Positions 21,835 through 33,543 of a stretch of 64,000 nucleotides of DNA are shown in pieces. Both the position numbers and the translations under genes were made by a program. The first letter of the stretch is position 1; every line of letters begins with the position of its first letter. Origin of the DNA: Parapristionchus giblindavisi. Its lineage: Eukaryota; Nematoda; Chromadorea; Rhabditida; Diplogasteridae. The notes under the pieces were generated by a model that was given only the letters and a program-made list of their open reading frames with translations, searched no databases and was not told the DNA's origin. The stretch spans positions 372,001 to 436,000 of the forward strand of contig CALSFV010000204.1 of the NCBI GenBank assembly GCA_943737045.1, given 5' to 3'.

Positions 21835-22976
21835 ATCTCCAACCACGGGAAGATTTAGTGACGATCCCATTGCCCAAATCGACTTAAAATGGACTCTCTG
21901 TTTTGGAGTCGTTGATAGAGCGTTCTACTTTAAAGGGAGAATTCCGGTAAACTAGTGCAATAATTAATTTGGGAAATAAGAGTGATGGTCAGATGTGGCA
22001 TCGATTTAGAAAAATAGGTCGGTTTGGCAACTTTTGAAACAACTTTTGGCCGTTGGCAACTTTTGGCTGCATCCCTAGTTGTATCTAGTGTTTGCCTTGT
22101 TAGACAAACATTCTGTTATAGACAATCTCATTAATATGTCATGTTTCATGTCTTGAACGTTGCGTAGATTTCGTCCAAGTTCTTTATTTTCAGAATGATT
22201 CTGATTATATTCAAAAGGCCCAATTGATTGGTGGAAAAATTGTAATCACATTAGTATGGAAGGTATGTGGTTTAAAAGGCAAAATTTTCATTAATAGTTT
22301 ATTTAATTAACAAGTTGTTATATTTCTACATCCTGAGCGAGAATTGTGCTGTGACAAAGCATTTGAACTCACACATTTCATATTTAGAAGAAACGCATTG
22401 TAATGATGCTATTTTTCTATATTTTGTTTTTAGATATATCGTTAAAAAATTCAGGTAGATGGACGAGGCTGTCAGTTTCGAGAAGGAATTTTGCATTATT
22501 TCGTGGTGCGGGACGACCCTAACGTTACCTTTGCTGTTCCAATTGAAAAAGACTATCAAACTTCGGAAGGAGTCTGTTTTACCATTCCATATGATATCTT
22601 CTCGAAGTATTATTATATGGTTGTAGTCGAGTCAGTCTTATATCATACTGTGAGAAAAAAATAACTAGCAACGTATGTATTTTTACGAAATTCTTTCCTT
22701 ATGGGTAAGGACTATATTAAGGAATAGGGTCGAATTCCCTTGTAAAGGGAATTATTTTCTTCCCTTATGGGTCAGGGAATTCGACCCAATTTCTTAACAA
22801 ACAATTTTTCAGCGACATACTGATATTATTGCATCAAGACGGAGACAAACAGTTCGTGAGACGTTACTGCTCGGGTACAGATACATACGTTGAAAAATCA
22901 ATGGCCATTGTCAAATTTGCCATTAAATCAATCAATAATCTGATTTACTCTAGATGTGGTTTTTGCAAATTGTCAT
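21835..22976 (+). CDS. Unidentified multi-exon gene, left-arm copy
   Basis: Exon A 21835-21946 (RSPTTGRFSDDPIAQIDLKW, then TLCFGVVDRAFYFKGRIP) ends at a GTAAAC donor. Exon B 22194-22262 follows TTATTTTCAG and reads NDSDYIQKAQLIGGKIVITL then VWK. Exon C starts at 22455 after AATTCAG (VDGRGCQFREGILHYFVVRD, DDPNVTFAVPIEKDY, FTIPYDIFSKYYYM). Exon D starts at 22813 after TTTTTCAG; two frames are open (one is DILILLHQDGDKQFVRRYC) and the exon C-D junction is unresolved. A-C join in phase 0. I recognise no domain. The mirror copy at 51084-52235 is almost identical, so both may be functional. No start codon is assigned. Confidence 0.6.
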
Positions 22977-23129
22977 AATTGGAGATTTTATATTATACAC
23001 AACATCTGATTCAACACTTTGTGCAATAAACGTCAGTGATTTGAGTGCGATAACGTGGAAAACCAAGTAAGTCTACTAGACTTAGTCTAGTGATAGTTTG
23101 TAAGCACAAAATCGTACAAACATAAAAAT

Positions 23130-23262
23130 AAGTGTACTCCATCGCACACAAGACCTGTGAAGAGTCATATTTAACACTTTTTTGCTACTTTTAACACTCA
23201 AAAAGTGTGAAATATAACTCTGCAAAGGTCTTCCGTGCACTTACTTTTTTCTGTGTGTAGTC
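23130..23262. repeat. Fold-back MITE, ACACAGA family
   Basis: AGTGTACTCCATCGCACACA ... TTTTTCTGTGTGTAG with inner mirrored TTTAACACTTTTT / AAAAAGTGTGAAATA. Present in both arms (50820-50965), so it predates the duplication. Confidence 0.6.
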
Positions 23263-23426
23263 TATTCTAGTCTAATCTACAAAAGTCTACAAAATCTACA
23301 GTCTACAAATCGTAGTCGAATATATTTTAAAATGTCATCAAGCTTACCTATAGTAACATTTTTTAAATAAGGGCTGAAACGAAAATTATATGAATAACGA
23401 TGAATGAAAAATAATGAAATATTTAG

Positions 23427-23536
23427 TCTAACTCGATGTGTACGTCTATTTGGTGCAACCTCTCGATCTCTGGTACTACAATCAGATCCTGAAGAATCAT
23501 CAACCATCACATATTCTGCACCCACTCCAAAAATCA
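23427..23536 (+). CDS. Possible exon, left arm
   Basis: After an AAATATTTAG acceptor the plus frame reads LTRCVRLFGATSRSLVLQSD, PEESSTITYSAPTPKI and ends at a GTGAGA donor. It is conserved in the right arm (50541-50650, minus strand) with E to A and S to P changes. The opposite strand is also open, so orientation is not certain; the strand follows the gene just upstream. Confidence 0.35.
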
Positions 23537-23706
23537 TAGTGAGATATATTTTAAAATTTTATATAGGGAATATTCACGTGCAATTATGTGATACGTGACA
23601 TTTCAAAAAAGTGGAAAGCGAAACCAGATAAATAAAAAAAAATTATGTATTGCACACAGAAAAAAAAAGTGTAATGTGGTGTTACATATACGCGACGGAC
23701 GGACGC

Positions 23707-24693
23707 TTTAAGAGGCCGGATCTGAGAAAAGTGACTACCCCCCGGACATTTCGCCAGGATTTTCGATATGGGCCCTCATACTCATAGGGCCTGGGGAGGC
23801 TTTGACCTTGTTTACAAAAATGATGACGTCACCGCCTGTATTGCTCAATGCGGCGCAAAAGCGCCGGGTTCGTCGAAAATCTCGAAAATTCGTAATTTCT
23901 CAACCGAATGAGCTAGAACCAAAATTCTTTTAGCAGTATGTTAGGCATGCCCAGAGTGCACCCACCACAGCACCATTGGGATTGAAATTTGCCCAACTGT
24001 GACATCGACTTTTTGAATGAGACTTTCGCATTTTGCGATTTCTTTGTATCTGAGATTTAGTTCCGAGCATAATTTTCTTTATGGGATGGTACCTCACTGC
24101 CATGGGCATCATGCCCACCCATGGCCATTATCGGATTCCGGGTCACTCTGAACGAAAAAGTGCCTTGAATGATCATCGCTCGGTTCCAGGTCGGCTTTTC
24201 CCGGCACTTTCCACTGACTCTCTAACGATTGGTGCGGAATTGTGGTCCGCTCTAAGTTTAGAGGTGAGTCGAGTAAAATGACACAAGTAGCCCACCACTT
24301 GGATCAACTTGAAAATTTCGATTTTCATGACCCGGGGGTCATGGTCCGAAAATTTCGAAATTTGAAATGTTTTCATTTATGCGGCTTATTGTGAAGTACT
24401 TATGAGGTGAATAATATTCAGCGAATACTCAATGGCTGATCTCTCCTTTCAACCATTTTTACGAAAATTTTCATTCTGATTGCTTGCGAAAAATCAGAAT
24501 TGTGCTTGAATCAGTTTCCAACTTGCTTTCTGTAACATTCGGTAATAGGACTTTACAATGTACATAATCAATATGGAAATCACAAGGTCAAAGCCCCCCA
24601 GGCCCTATGAGTATGGGGGCCCATTTCGAAAATCCTGGCGAAATGTCCGGGGAGGGGCAAAATGGTAAATTTTCTCAGATCCGGCCTCTTAAA
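23707..24693. repeat. About 1-kb TIR element, left arm only
   Basis: TTTAAGAGGCCGGATCTGAG at both ends in inverted orientation, with paired AATCCTGGCGAAATGTCCGG and CATAGGGCCTGGGG blocks (about 125-bp arms). The interior contains CGATTGGTGCGGAATTGTGG and GACCCGGGGGTCATG, shared with 56228-58136, so the two belong to one family. No transposase frame. Confidence 0.75.
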
Positions 24694-24850
24694 TGGACAG
24701 TAACCTACTTTTCGGTGTTTGAATTCCCGCAATTGTTCCCCAACGCGATAACTCTACCACAGATATAGCAAATAGTCACAAAAATCATTAGCAGGGGTCA
24801 GGAACCGGACACTTACCATTAGACTACGGATGTTAGTTGGAGATGTTTTT

Positions 24851-26410
24851 ATAAGAGAGACTATCTGGCTCAGTGAACATATTTTGCTTATGGCTTGGCA
24901 CTTGGCCAAAAATTGATACTAACCGATCGGGCCCAAATCGTGCACAGTTGTAGTATGGGGTGACATAAGCTCACAGACGAAGTTTGGGTTCATCATATCT
25001 GCACCTTCGCTAAAAAACGTAAGTTAGTTAACATGGCATCAAAATTTCAAAGTTTACGGATTCGTTCGATATGTATATACAACGATGGGCAATTATAAGT
25101 AGGTAAATTCCACCAAGTGTTATCCCGATCCAAAACCGTGAGACCCAGAAAAAATTTAAAAAAACAATTTTAAAAAATTTATTTTATTTTTCCTACAATT
25201 GCCTATCTGTGAGGGTCATTTTTTATTCCTTCAATTTGACAAGTATTTACTAACTACTGTACGAAAATGAACTAAAACAAAGAGGTGGTACATTGCCCTT
25301 TTCCCGAAAAACCACGACTAATTCGCCTTTTTTATCGCAAACTGAAATTATTTAGCGTGTGCCCCTACCGTAATCTAATGCGGAAATTCAAAAATCGTCA
25401 ATCACTATTATTTAGCATTCGATTTTCGGTATTATACTATTGTTTTCTTTTATCATTTATTTGTTATCTTAAAGATGGAGGCCCTCGAATGTTGATGCAA
25501 ATGCATAGCATTCTATTATGCAAGGGACAAGTGATATGCAAGAAATTAGCACGATCATTCATCAATCCAGTAGCGCGGTGGTAAAAATGCTCTCTAGTAA
25601 GCGTAACGTCGCGGGTTCGAGACCTATTGCTGAAATTTCCTATTAAAAAAAATTTTCGCGCCTTTGTATGTACATCAAGCATGATTCTTTCATGATTCTT
25701 GCGCTCAATAAGCTGAATTAGCATAAAATAATTTATGTGTGGTATGTAGAATAACTTTTGCTATGTTTCTGTCTTCACAGTTTGTTCACGAAAATATTGC
25801 TCGGATTCCACCTTTAATATCTGAGAAGTAATATGACACTATTTTTCGAAAAAAATATGAAAATAATGCCGAATTTTGAATTTCCGCAGTGGATTACGGT
25901 ATGGGCACACGCTAAATAATTTCAGTTTGCGATAAAAAAGGCGAATTAGTCGCGGTTTTTCGGGAAAAGGGCAATGTACCACCCCTTTGTTAAAGTTCAT
26001 TTTCGTACAGTAGTTACACTAGTAAATACTTGTCAAATTGAAGGAATAAAAAATGACCCTCACCGATAGGCAAATGTAGGAAAAATAAAATAAATTTTTT
26101 TTATTGTTTTTTAAATTTTTTCTGGGTCTCGCGGTTTTGGATCGGGATGACACTTGGTGGAATTTACCTGCTTATAATTGCCCATCGTTGTATATACCTA
26201 TGGAACGAATCCGTAAACTTTGAAATTTTGATGCCATGTTAACGAACTTACGTTATTTAGCGAAGGTGCAGATATGATGAACCCAATCTCCGTCTGTGAG
26301 CTTATGTCACCCCATACTACAACTGTGCACGATTTGGGCCCGATCGGTTACTATCACTTTTTGGCCAAGTGCCAAGAGAATGTCACTTGAGCCAGATAGT
26401 CTCTCATAAG
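24851..26410. repeat. 1.56-kb fold-back element, left arm only
   Basis: ATAAGAGAGACTATCTGGCT at 24850 pairs with the block ending 26410. Arms of about 600 bp mirror each other (GCCCTTTTCCCGAAAAACC 25292 against 25965; CGTAATCTAATGCGGAAATT 25370 against 25885). A TTAA element sits at the centre. The right arm lacks all of this, joining at about 50330. Confidence 0.85.
25473..25813 (+). mobile_element. TTAA-type element, family 1, tRNA-like core
   Basis: TTAA at 25469-25472 and 25814-25817. The ends are AGATGGAGGCCC and inverted AGGTGGAATCC. Inside lies a tRNA-like core with box A TAGCGCGGTGG (25571-25581) and box B GGTTCGAGACC (25614-25624), with normal tRNA spacing. It is 341 bp, the same as the 33199 copy, and sits in the loop of the 24851-26410 fold-back. 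Confidence 0.85.
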
Positions 26411-26619
26411 ACGTGAGATAAGGTTTGATGGGCTCTGTATATGGCGATTTGCATTTAGCAAGCTAAATTATCGGCATGACATGCAAAACTAGTATGCAAA
26501 ATTACTTTTCAATCTATTTCAGGCAACACATCGTATGTTGTGGTAGAGTTATCGTTGTAAGACGCCAATTTTAGATTCGCAGGAATTCAAAACTGATTTT
26601 ATGGACTTTGATTTTTTTC

Positions 26620-26700
26620 AAGGGGCTTACTCTCCCTTTAACCCCGCCGTAACGACGGAGACGCGGCTGAGGGGGTTACGGCGTACGCACGTAAGAAAAA
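26620..26700. repeat. CTCAGCCGCGTCTCCG repeat block
   Basis: The GTAACGACGGAGACGCGGCT block is matched in the right arm at 50045-50105 and is related to the 9462-9578 MITE. It is a dispersed fold-back core with no coding content. Confidence 0.6.
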
Positions 26701-26726
26701 TCTAGCCTATGAAGTATTATATTTAA

Positions 26727-28502
26727 GACATCGGCTCAGTAAGATTCCAGGAAGTGCCGGACATCGACCTCACCGATTTGGCCCAAAATGTTTTTATGGA
26801 TACCCCCATGGGCCCCCATCACAAAATGGGGATTCATTTGGGCTGGTTCCTTGAAACACAGATGTGGCGGGTTTTCGAAATTTGAAAACTCGATTTTCAC
26901 CAGAAAAAAATGGAGCGACCTAGGACCAATGTTAGTGTCGATTAATTATAAGTATAAATAGACAACAAAAACTGGCTATACGACGGTCCGGAGATCCGAT
27001 CGCAAACTGATTTTTTTATCTCCTCAAAACATTCTAAAATTATTTAAAATTTTAAAACAAAAAAAGGCAGTCCAATTTTTGCCTTATCTTATAGAGCAAA
27101 AAATTCCGCGTCGAATAAGGGAAAAAAATCAAAAATCGAAGAACCCGTCTTTTGAGATAAATGAACCTGAAGATGACCCGAAAATATTTTTGTTTTCAAA
27201 CCCCCTCATGTTTGTACTCATATGAGCTCGTCGAGTAGAACAACTATCATGTTGAACATTTTGTCTGAAACTCATGTACAAGAGAAATACATGAATTAAG
27301 ATTTATTGGATCCAAATCTATATTATCGCTTGTATCTTGAGAACAAACGACTTTCATAGAATACGACCAACATGAAAAATGATGTACTTGACGAGTACTT
27401 TAAAATGAGTATAAACATGGCAAGGTTTCGACAACTTTTTTTTTCAATACTAATTTCCAGGCCATTTTTTTCAGCATGGGGGTCTACAATTTTTTTTCGT
27501 GAAACAATAAAGTAAGTTTGGATTTTTGCGTTCTACAATATAGGCGTAATCGCTTTGTACACAAAAAATATTTTACTTTCGTTTTACTCAAAATTGTGTG
27601 AACAACCGTGCGAATAAATAAAACTCATGTATTTCTCTTGCACATGAGTTTCAGACAAAACCTTCAACATGAAAGTTGTTCTACTCGACGAGCTCTTCAG
27701 TATGAGTACAAACATGAGGGGGTTTGAAAACAAAAATATTTTCGGGGCATCTTCAGGTTCATTTATCTCAAAAGACGGGTCCTTCGATTTTAGATTTTTT
27801 TCCTTTGTTCGACGCGGAATTTTTTGCTCTATAAGATAAGGCAAAAATTGGACTGCACTTTTTTGTTTTAAAATTATTTTATTTTCGTTTCACTCAAAAT
27901 TAGCAGATAAACGTGTGTAACTCTCTTGTACATGAGTTTCAGACAAAACCTCCAACATGAAAGTTGTTCTACTCGACGGGCTCTTCAATATGAGTACAAA
28001 CATGAGGGGGTTTGAAAACAAAAATATTTTCGGGTCATCTTCAGGTCCGTTTTTCTCAAAATAGGTACTAGGTACCTTTCGATTTTTTTATTTTTTTCGC
28101 TTATTCGGCGCGGAATTTTTTGCTCTATAATATGAGGCAAAAATTGGACTGCACTTTTTTGTCTTAAAATTTTAAATAATTTTAGAATGTTTTGAGGAGG
28201 TAAAAAAATCAGTTTGCGATCGGATCTCCGGACCGTCGTATAGCCAGTTTTTGTTGTCTATTTATACTTATAATTAATCGACACTAACATTGGTCCTAGG
28301 TCGCTCCATTTTTTTCTGGTGAAAATCGAGTTTTCAAATTTCGAAAACCCGCCACATCTGTGTTTCAAGGAACCAGCCGAAATGAATACCCATTTTGTGA
28401 TGGGGGCCAATGGGGGCATCCATAAAAAAATTTTGGGCCAAATCGGTGAGGTCGATGTCCGGGGTCACTGGCTCAACCCTCGACTCTTACTGAGCCGGTG
28501 TC
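26727..28502. mobile_element. 1.78-kb fold-back element with TTAA target duplication
   Basis: The ends GACATCGGCTCAGTAAGA and inverted GACACCGGCTCAGTAAGA are flanked by TTAA at 26723-26726 and 28503-28506. Long arms mirror each other (ACGGTCCGGAGATCCGATCG 26980 against 28215; the GAGCTCGTCGAGTAGAAC region near 27230 against 27700). The right arm has one TTAA at 49958-49961 with flanking sequence intact and no element. The central CATGAGTTTCAGACAAAA-containing block is additionally repeated (27640 and 27930). No transposase frame seen. Confidence 0.9.
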
Positions 28503-28578
28503 TTAAATATAACACTTCACAGGTTTTATGTGCTGTGGGTTACACTTTTTCTCTGTGTGTGACTCAAAGCTGTTTCAG

Positions 28579-30574
28579 TTGTCGTATGAAGAGGAAACGA
28601 TCAAAGATCTAATCCTTTCATTGACCGCTAGAATAGAGAAGTCTGAAAATGAATGCAAACGAGCTATTGAACGAAATGAAATTGATTCGATAGAGAAAGG
28701 AATTTCTGGAGTGAAGTCACGAATACCTTTAATTAGAATTGATCTGTTAGAGAGTATTGCAAGTGGTAGTCAGGTATATTCATTTTTATCTTCGCTTCAA
28801 GATCGCCTAAATGCATGAAAATTAAATATAGTGACATGAGAAATTTGGATGCCTGTCAACATCAAAGTTTCTCGATCAACCCTTTTCATTTGAAAACTGA
28901 CACCGAACAAAAACCGAAATGAATAGCGACGGAAATCCATCACCCATCTTTCCCTTTGCCAGTAATATATTTATCAATATATATTTCATGGAATAAATAT
29001 ATAAATGAGCTAAATAAATTAACAATTAAAGTTATTTAAGGGCATAGTTTACAAATACCCGGTAGCAGTGAAAATTCATAGAGAAGAAACGGACACAGAA
29101 AAAGAAAGACAAAACGTGATGAAGGAAGCTAATATGTTAATGAAATTTGATGATCACCCTAATATATTGAACTTTTGGTATGTACATTTTTTCCGGTTCC
29201 TAAGTCCGGTAAACTGCCGTTACCGAATTTTTTGCGGTCAGTCTTTTCCGCCCAACCCTGATACCTATCAATGAGTTCTAGAATACATAACCATGCATTT
29301 ATTATATGGTTGTAAAATAAATATAATAAATAATATACAAAATACTTAATATTATATTGTTAAGTATTTTGACGAGAATGATATTTTTCCTATTTGAAAA
29401 TAATTAAAGGAGCTTTGGCAAATATAACGGACGTTTGGTATCTGTAATGGAGTATTGTGAGAGTTCACTACGAGATGTAATCAATAGCAGTACTTCCCCG
29501 ATTGGTAAACTTTCATCTTTGTCCATGAATTTTCATTAAATTTTTCAGAATTATCCATCTTTCTTGATTTGACAAACGGGATTGCGGAAGGAATAAAGTG
29601 TCTACATGCAAATAATATCATTCATCGAGATTTAAAACCTGAAAAGTCGAAAATTTCATTGTTTTTCTCTCCTTTTTACTGCAACAATTTCAGCATTCTG
29701 ATTATCAATAATAGTATTCCAAAGCTGTGCGACTTCGGAATTTCAAGACATTTGGAGAAAACGTGACTGCATTTGTTATATTTTAAGTTGTCAAATCCGC
29801 GAAAGTATCCCCAAATATTTTCATCTAATTATGTGAAGAGAAAATACAAAAGAAGTTTAATTTCATTGAATGATTAATCAATTTTCTAGAACAAACATGA
29901 CATGCTGTGGAACTCGCAAGTATCAGGCGCCTGAGATGTTTTTTTCAGATAAAAAATCGAATAATAAGGTATATGATTTTAATATGATTTCATTATGTTT
30001 GCAATAAAAATCGCCCGAAAATGTCATATTGTAAAATAAGAACATTCTGACTTACACTGATTCGAATCGAAATGATTACTGGTAAGATTATAGATCGACA
30101 TTTGGGCATATGGTATTATTGTTTGGGAGATGATCACACGACAGCCTAATTGTCCAGATTTTTCTGCATACCTTTCCGATAAGAGCGGGTCAGTTAAATT
30201 GCTTTTTAGAGCTATTTTAATATTTTTTTTGTATTTTATCGATAGAAAAAATCTGATTAAGCTCTACTACTACTATTATTTACTACAATTTGAATTCCAG
30301 GAAGCAGCTATTGCCAATTCCTCCAAATCATAACACAAAATGTTTTTCAACCTTGTTGAATAAGTGTTGGATTCGAGAACCAAAAGCAAGAGCCTCGATA
30401 GAAGATGTCGTACTACTTAATAAACAAACACAATTGGAAATGAATGCTGGAATTGTTAAATAAATAAGCTATATAGAAACAAAATAATTAAAATTTCAGG
30501 ATTGGATCTCGGAGTGTGAACTATGGGAGGAAGAAGCTTTCAAATCAGCCCAGAACAATTCGACCTTCGATTGA
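28579..30574 (+). CDS. TKL-like protein kinase, readable left-arm copy
   Basis: Exon 1 (from 28579, after TTTCAG) is charged and coiled-coil-like (LSYEEETIKDL, KSENECKRAIERNE). The kinase domain follows. 29048-29177 has VAVKI (the ATP lysine) and EANMLMKFDDHPNIL (helix C). 29410-29504 has the hinge VMEYCESSLRDVI. 29549-29645 plus 29694-29762 give HRDLKPEN and DFGISR across a 48-bp intron. 29890-29968 has GTRKYQAPEM, 30094-30188 IDIWAYGIIVWEM, and 30301-30463 CWIREPKARASIEDV. These junctions join in frame. The reading stops at TAA 30461-30463 unless a GTTAAA donor splices to 30501-30574 (DWISECELWEEEAF). The glycine loop is poor and the start is not found; the 26727-28502 element abuts it. A Ser/Thr kinase phosphorylating proteins is expected; TKL affinity is inference. 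Confidence 0.8.
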
Positions 30575-30756
30575 AACAATATACATTTCATGTTTCTTTT
30601 TTTGTTATTGTGTTTGTTTTCATATAGGTTATTGATAGTAGATAACGCATTTATTACAATTAAAAGTTTGTACACGTGTTACTCGCTCGTCACAATCACG
30701 ATAGACTAGAATATTAGCAACAAAACAAGAGTACCAATCTAAAAATCTGAATGAAT

Positions 30757-31098
30757 CAGGCCGATCAAACGGGATTGTGAGCGGAGCGGTCCGGCCATTT
30801 TCGTTATTTTCTTTCTTTTCATTGTTTTTTCACTCCTTCGCATCTACTATAGAAAGAAGTCAGGCCAAAATATTGTCATTTAGCACAAATCATTAACGAT
30901 GAATACATTGTTACACGCTGAAAAATTGGCCGGCCACTTTCATTAGTTGTTCATCCGAACTATTTATTCATCGTGAAAGGAATGATTTGTGTTAAATGGT
31001 AATATTTTGCCCTGATTTCTATTAATGTAATAGAATAGAAGGAGAAAAACAATGAAAAGAAACTAAAAAATAACGAAAATGGCCGGATCGCTCACAAT
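30757..31098. repeat. Fold-back element, GGCCGATCAAACGGG family (left)
   Basis: CACAATCCCG/CGGGATTGTGAGCGG and CCGGCCATTTTCGTTATTT ends are inverted at 31075-31098. The middle holds mirrored ACAAATCATT/AATGATTTGT blocks. The right-arm counterpart is 47060-47365, so it predates duplication. Confidence 0.65.
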
Positions 31099-31550
31099 AG
31101 GCAGACGACGATGCTCTAATCTTTCATCCCAGGAATTTTTGACCACATTTGTTCTTTTTCATTATAACCATCCGAAGTAGTCCAATGGAAGTCGGGGTGT
31201 GTGAGGCACACCTGAGCATCAAAATCATTATTATTAAATTAATAATATTACTAGATGTACCAGTATATATTAGCATGCACCTTAAATGTAAATTATAAAA
31301 AAAGGGGAAAAATGAAATATTTAAACAAGGTTCTGTTTTATTAATAAATGCAACTCATATACTAAATCATAGAAAATAAATTGATTCAGTGTGAAATTGT
31401 ATAATGTTATGTAGAGCAAGCGATAGAGTTTTCGGACAAACAGCAACTACGCTATTTTCCAAATAGACAAAGAAAGATCAACGATCAATATACGATCAAC
31501 GATCAATATACTCCCTCCCATGTGATATATTAACGGCGGAATTACTTTGA

Positions 31551-31887
31551 ACTCAGGCAAATCTTTTTGAATCTAATTAGAGCAATTTTAGAAGAAACTA
31601 GGGCTAAATTAGATTCAAAAATCTCTCTGATTAGATTCAAAAAACGTTCTGATTAGATTCAAAAAGACAAATGTTCTGATTCGATTCAAAAAATTCTCTG
31701 ATTAGATTTAAAAAAATTTCTAATTAGATTTAAAAAGTGTTATGATTAGATGCAAAAACGGACGCTCTGATTAGATTCAAAAATTTTCTAATTAGATTCA
31801 AAAATTGTTCTGATTAGATTCAAAAAGACGCATGTTCCGATTAGATTCAAAAAATGCCCCGATTAGATTCAAAGCGATTTACCTGAG
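31551..31887. mobile_element. Minisatellite bounded by inverted ends, left arm only
   Basis: About eleven degenerate copies of CTGATTAGATTCAAAAA with 3-12-bp variable spacers. The array is bounded by ACTCAGGCAAATC and inverted ACCTGAG (CTCAGGTAAATC on the other strand). The right arm at 45131-45160 has the uninterrupted sequence TTACTTTGAAAGACTCATG, so the whole array is one precise insertion with at most about 1 bp duplicated. Confidence 0.8.
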
Positions 31888-31889
31888 AA

Positions 31890-32400
31890 AGACTCATGTA
31901 TGCTACTGGTACAAAGCTAGCAATGGAAGCTCAATCCCTTTTGATGGGGTAACACTGACAAGGGAAGCACCAATTGAGACGGAAACGATTCTGAAAGCGA
32001 TGAAAACGACTGAAACCATATGCGTGTCTTGGATTGAGGGAGAGATGACCAAAGATGTTTACAAAAATTGTCAACCTGACCTACCAATCGAGATTTTTAA
32101 AATTTTTTACAAACTCTCTCGACTTTATTTTCACTGTCTCATCGTCATTTCCGAACATTTTCCGTTTTTTTTTTGCAAAAAATCAATTTTTCTTCGTTTC
32201 ACCCCGTTTCTTTTGAAAAATGAAGGATTGATGGGATTGGCGCTAATATGTCTAAAACACTTACTTGGAGATTCTTACAGACAATCAAAGATCTTTTGAT
32301 ATGAACAGGCATCAAATCTGCTATTTTTACCAACGGGCCCGGCCGATTTGCTGAGAAGTACACAAATAAAATTAGGTTCATATTATGATCAGGCCCTGTT
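31890..32400. repeat. Dispersed repeat with an open frame (left)
   Basis: The frame TREAPIETETILKAMKTTE is matched in the right arm (44802-45130, minus) and in part by 39080-39190 and 22010-22080 (CAAAAGTTGCCAAACxG words). This is a repeat family, not a gene. The apparent start of the long open frame lies in the inserted minisatellite. Confidence 0.5.
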
Positions 32401-33198
32401 CCATGATTCCCTCTAAATCGTTAACAAACGATTCGAAAGTTCAGAAAACAAACCGTTACGGATATTATACGCCAAATTGAGCCACCCTTGTTTAAAAAAA
32501 TTGCATCACTATTGTGCATTAATCGATATTCACTCACAATCTGTAGCTTCTTGATAGTAAATCGTGACGAATGTAGCGCAATGGTCGCCTCCAGTGACGA
32601 TTCGTGGGAAGTGTCCCTTAGTATACGGGGGCAATGCTCGGAAAAACGAGTTGTGCTTGCCAAAAATTTTCCATTCCACTGAAAAAATAGTTCAGAATTA
32701 TTGAAATTGAGCGAAACGAACTGGAAAATTCGTACATGATCTGGCTTGTTTTTCGAGTATGCTTGCCTCTCTTCTGATCACATCACAATCTCCGTGTACG
32801 CAAACGTAGATCATATGCATTGGACACGAATGGGTCTGGATAGCGAACTTGAGGATCCTCACTGAATTTATTTAGTTCACTTTTTACAAGAAAATTTAAA
32901 AAAAAATGGAAAGTCAGGCGCTATATTTCCATATTGTCAAGCCCATTAGACGCGCAACGTAAAGTTGTCTTGTTTTATTTGACTACTTTATTTTTTATTG
33001 ATAAAAAGCTTGCGTTAATTTTAATTGAAATCATCAAATTTCTTACTTATAGGCATGATTAAATCCTTGCTCGTCAACCCAGATTTTACCGGACTTGGCT
33101 CTTTTAATGGTGCCCGTGGCACTGAAGATAACTGAGTGATTATCCTCCGTGGGGTAACAGTCGGTAACGTTGAATAATTCGCCTGAGGTGCTCATTAA

Positions 33199-33539
33199 AG
33201 ATGAAGGCTCGCGAATGTCTATACAAATGCATAGCATATCTATTATGCAGGGGACAAGTGATATGCAAGAAATTAGCACGACCATTCATCAATCCCGTAG
33301 CGCAGTGGTAAAAGTGTTCACTAGTAAGCGTAACGTCGCGGGTTCGAAACCTATTGCTGAACATTTATATTTTTAAAATTTCGCGCCTTTGCCTGTACAT
33401 CAAGCATGGATTCATTCATGATTCTTGCGATCAATAAGCTGAATTAGCATAAAATAATTTATGTACGGCATGTAGAATAACTTTTGCTATATTTCTGTCT
33501 TTACAGTTTGTTCACGAAAATATTGCTCGGACTCCACCT
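33199..33539 (+). mobile_element. TTAA-type element, family 1, tRNA-like core
   Basis: TTAA at 33195-33198 and 33540-33543. The ends are AGATGAAGGCTCG and inverted AGGTGGAGTCC. Box A TAGCGCAGTGG (33298-33308) and box B GGTTCGAAACC (33341-33351) match the Pol III consensus. The 341-bp element shares its right TTAA with the next element. The empty TTAA site is at 43809-43812 in the right arm. Confidence 0.9.
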
Positions 33540-33543
33540 TTAA

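Noticed and set aside
31832..32299. 155-codon gene
   Set aside because: Its start lies in the inserted minisatellite and the rest is a dispersed repeat with copies at 39080 and 44802.
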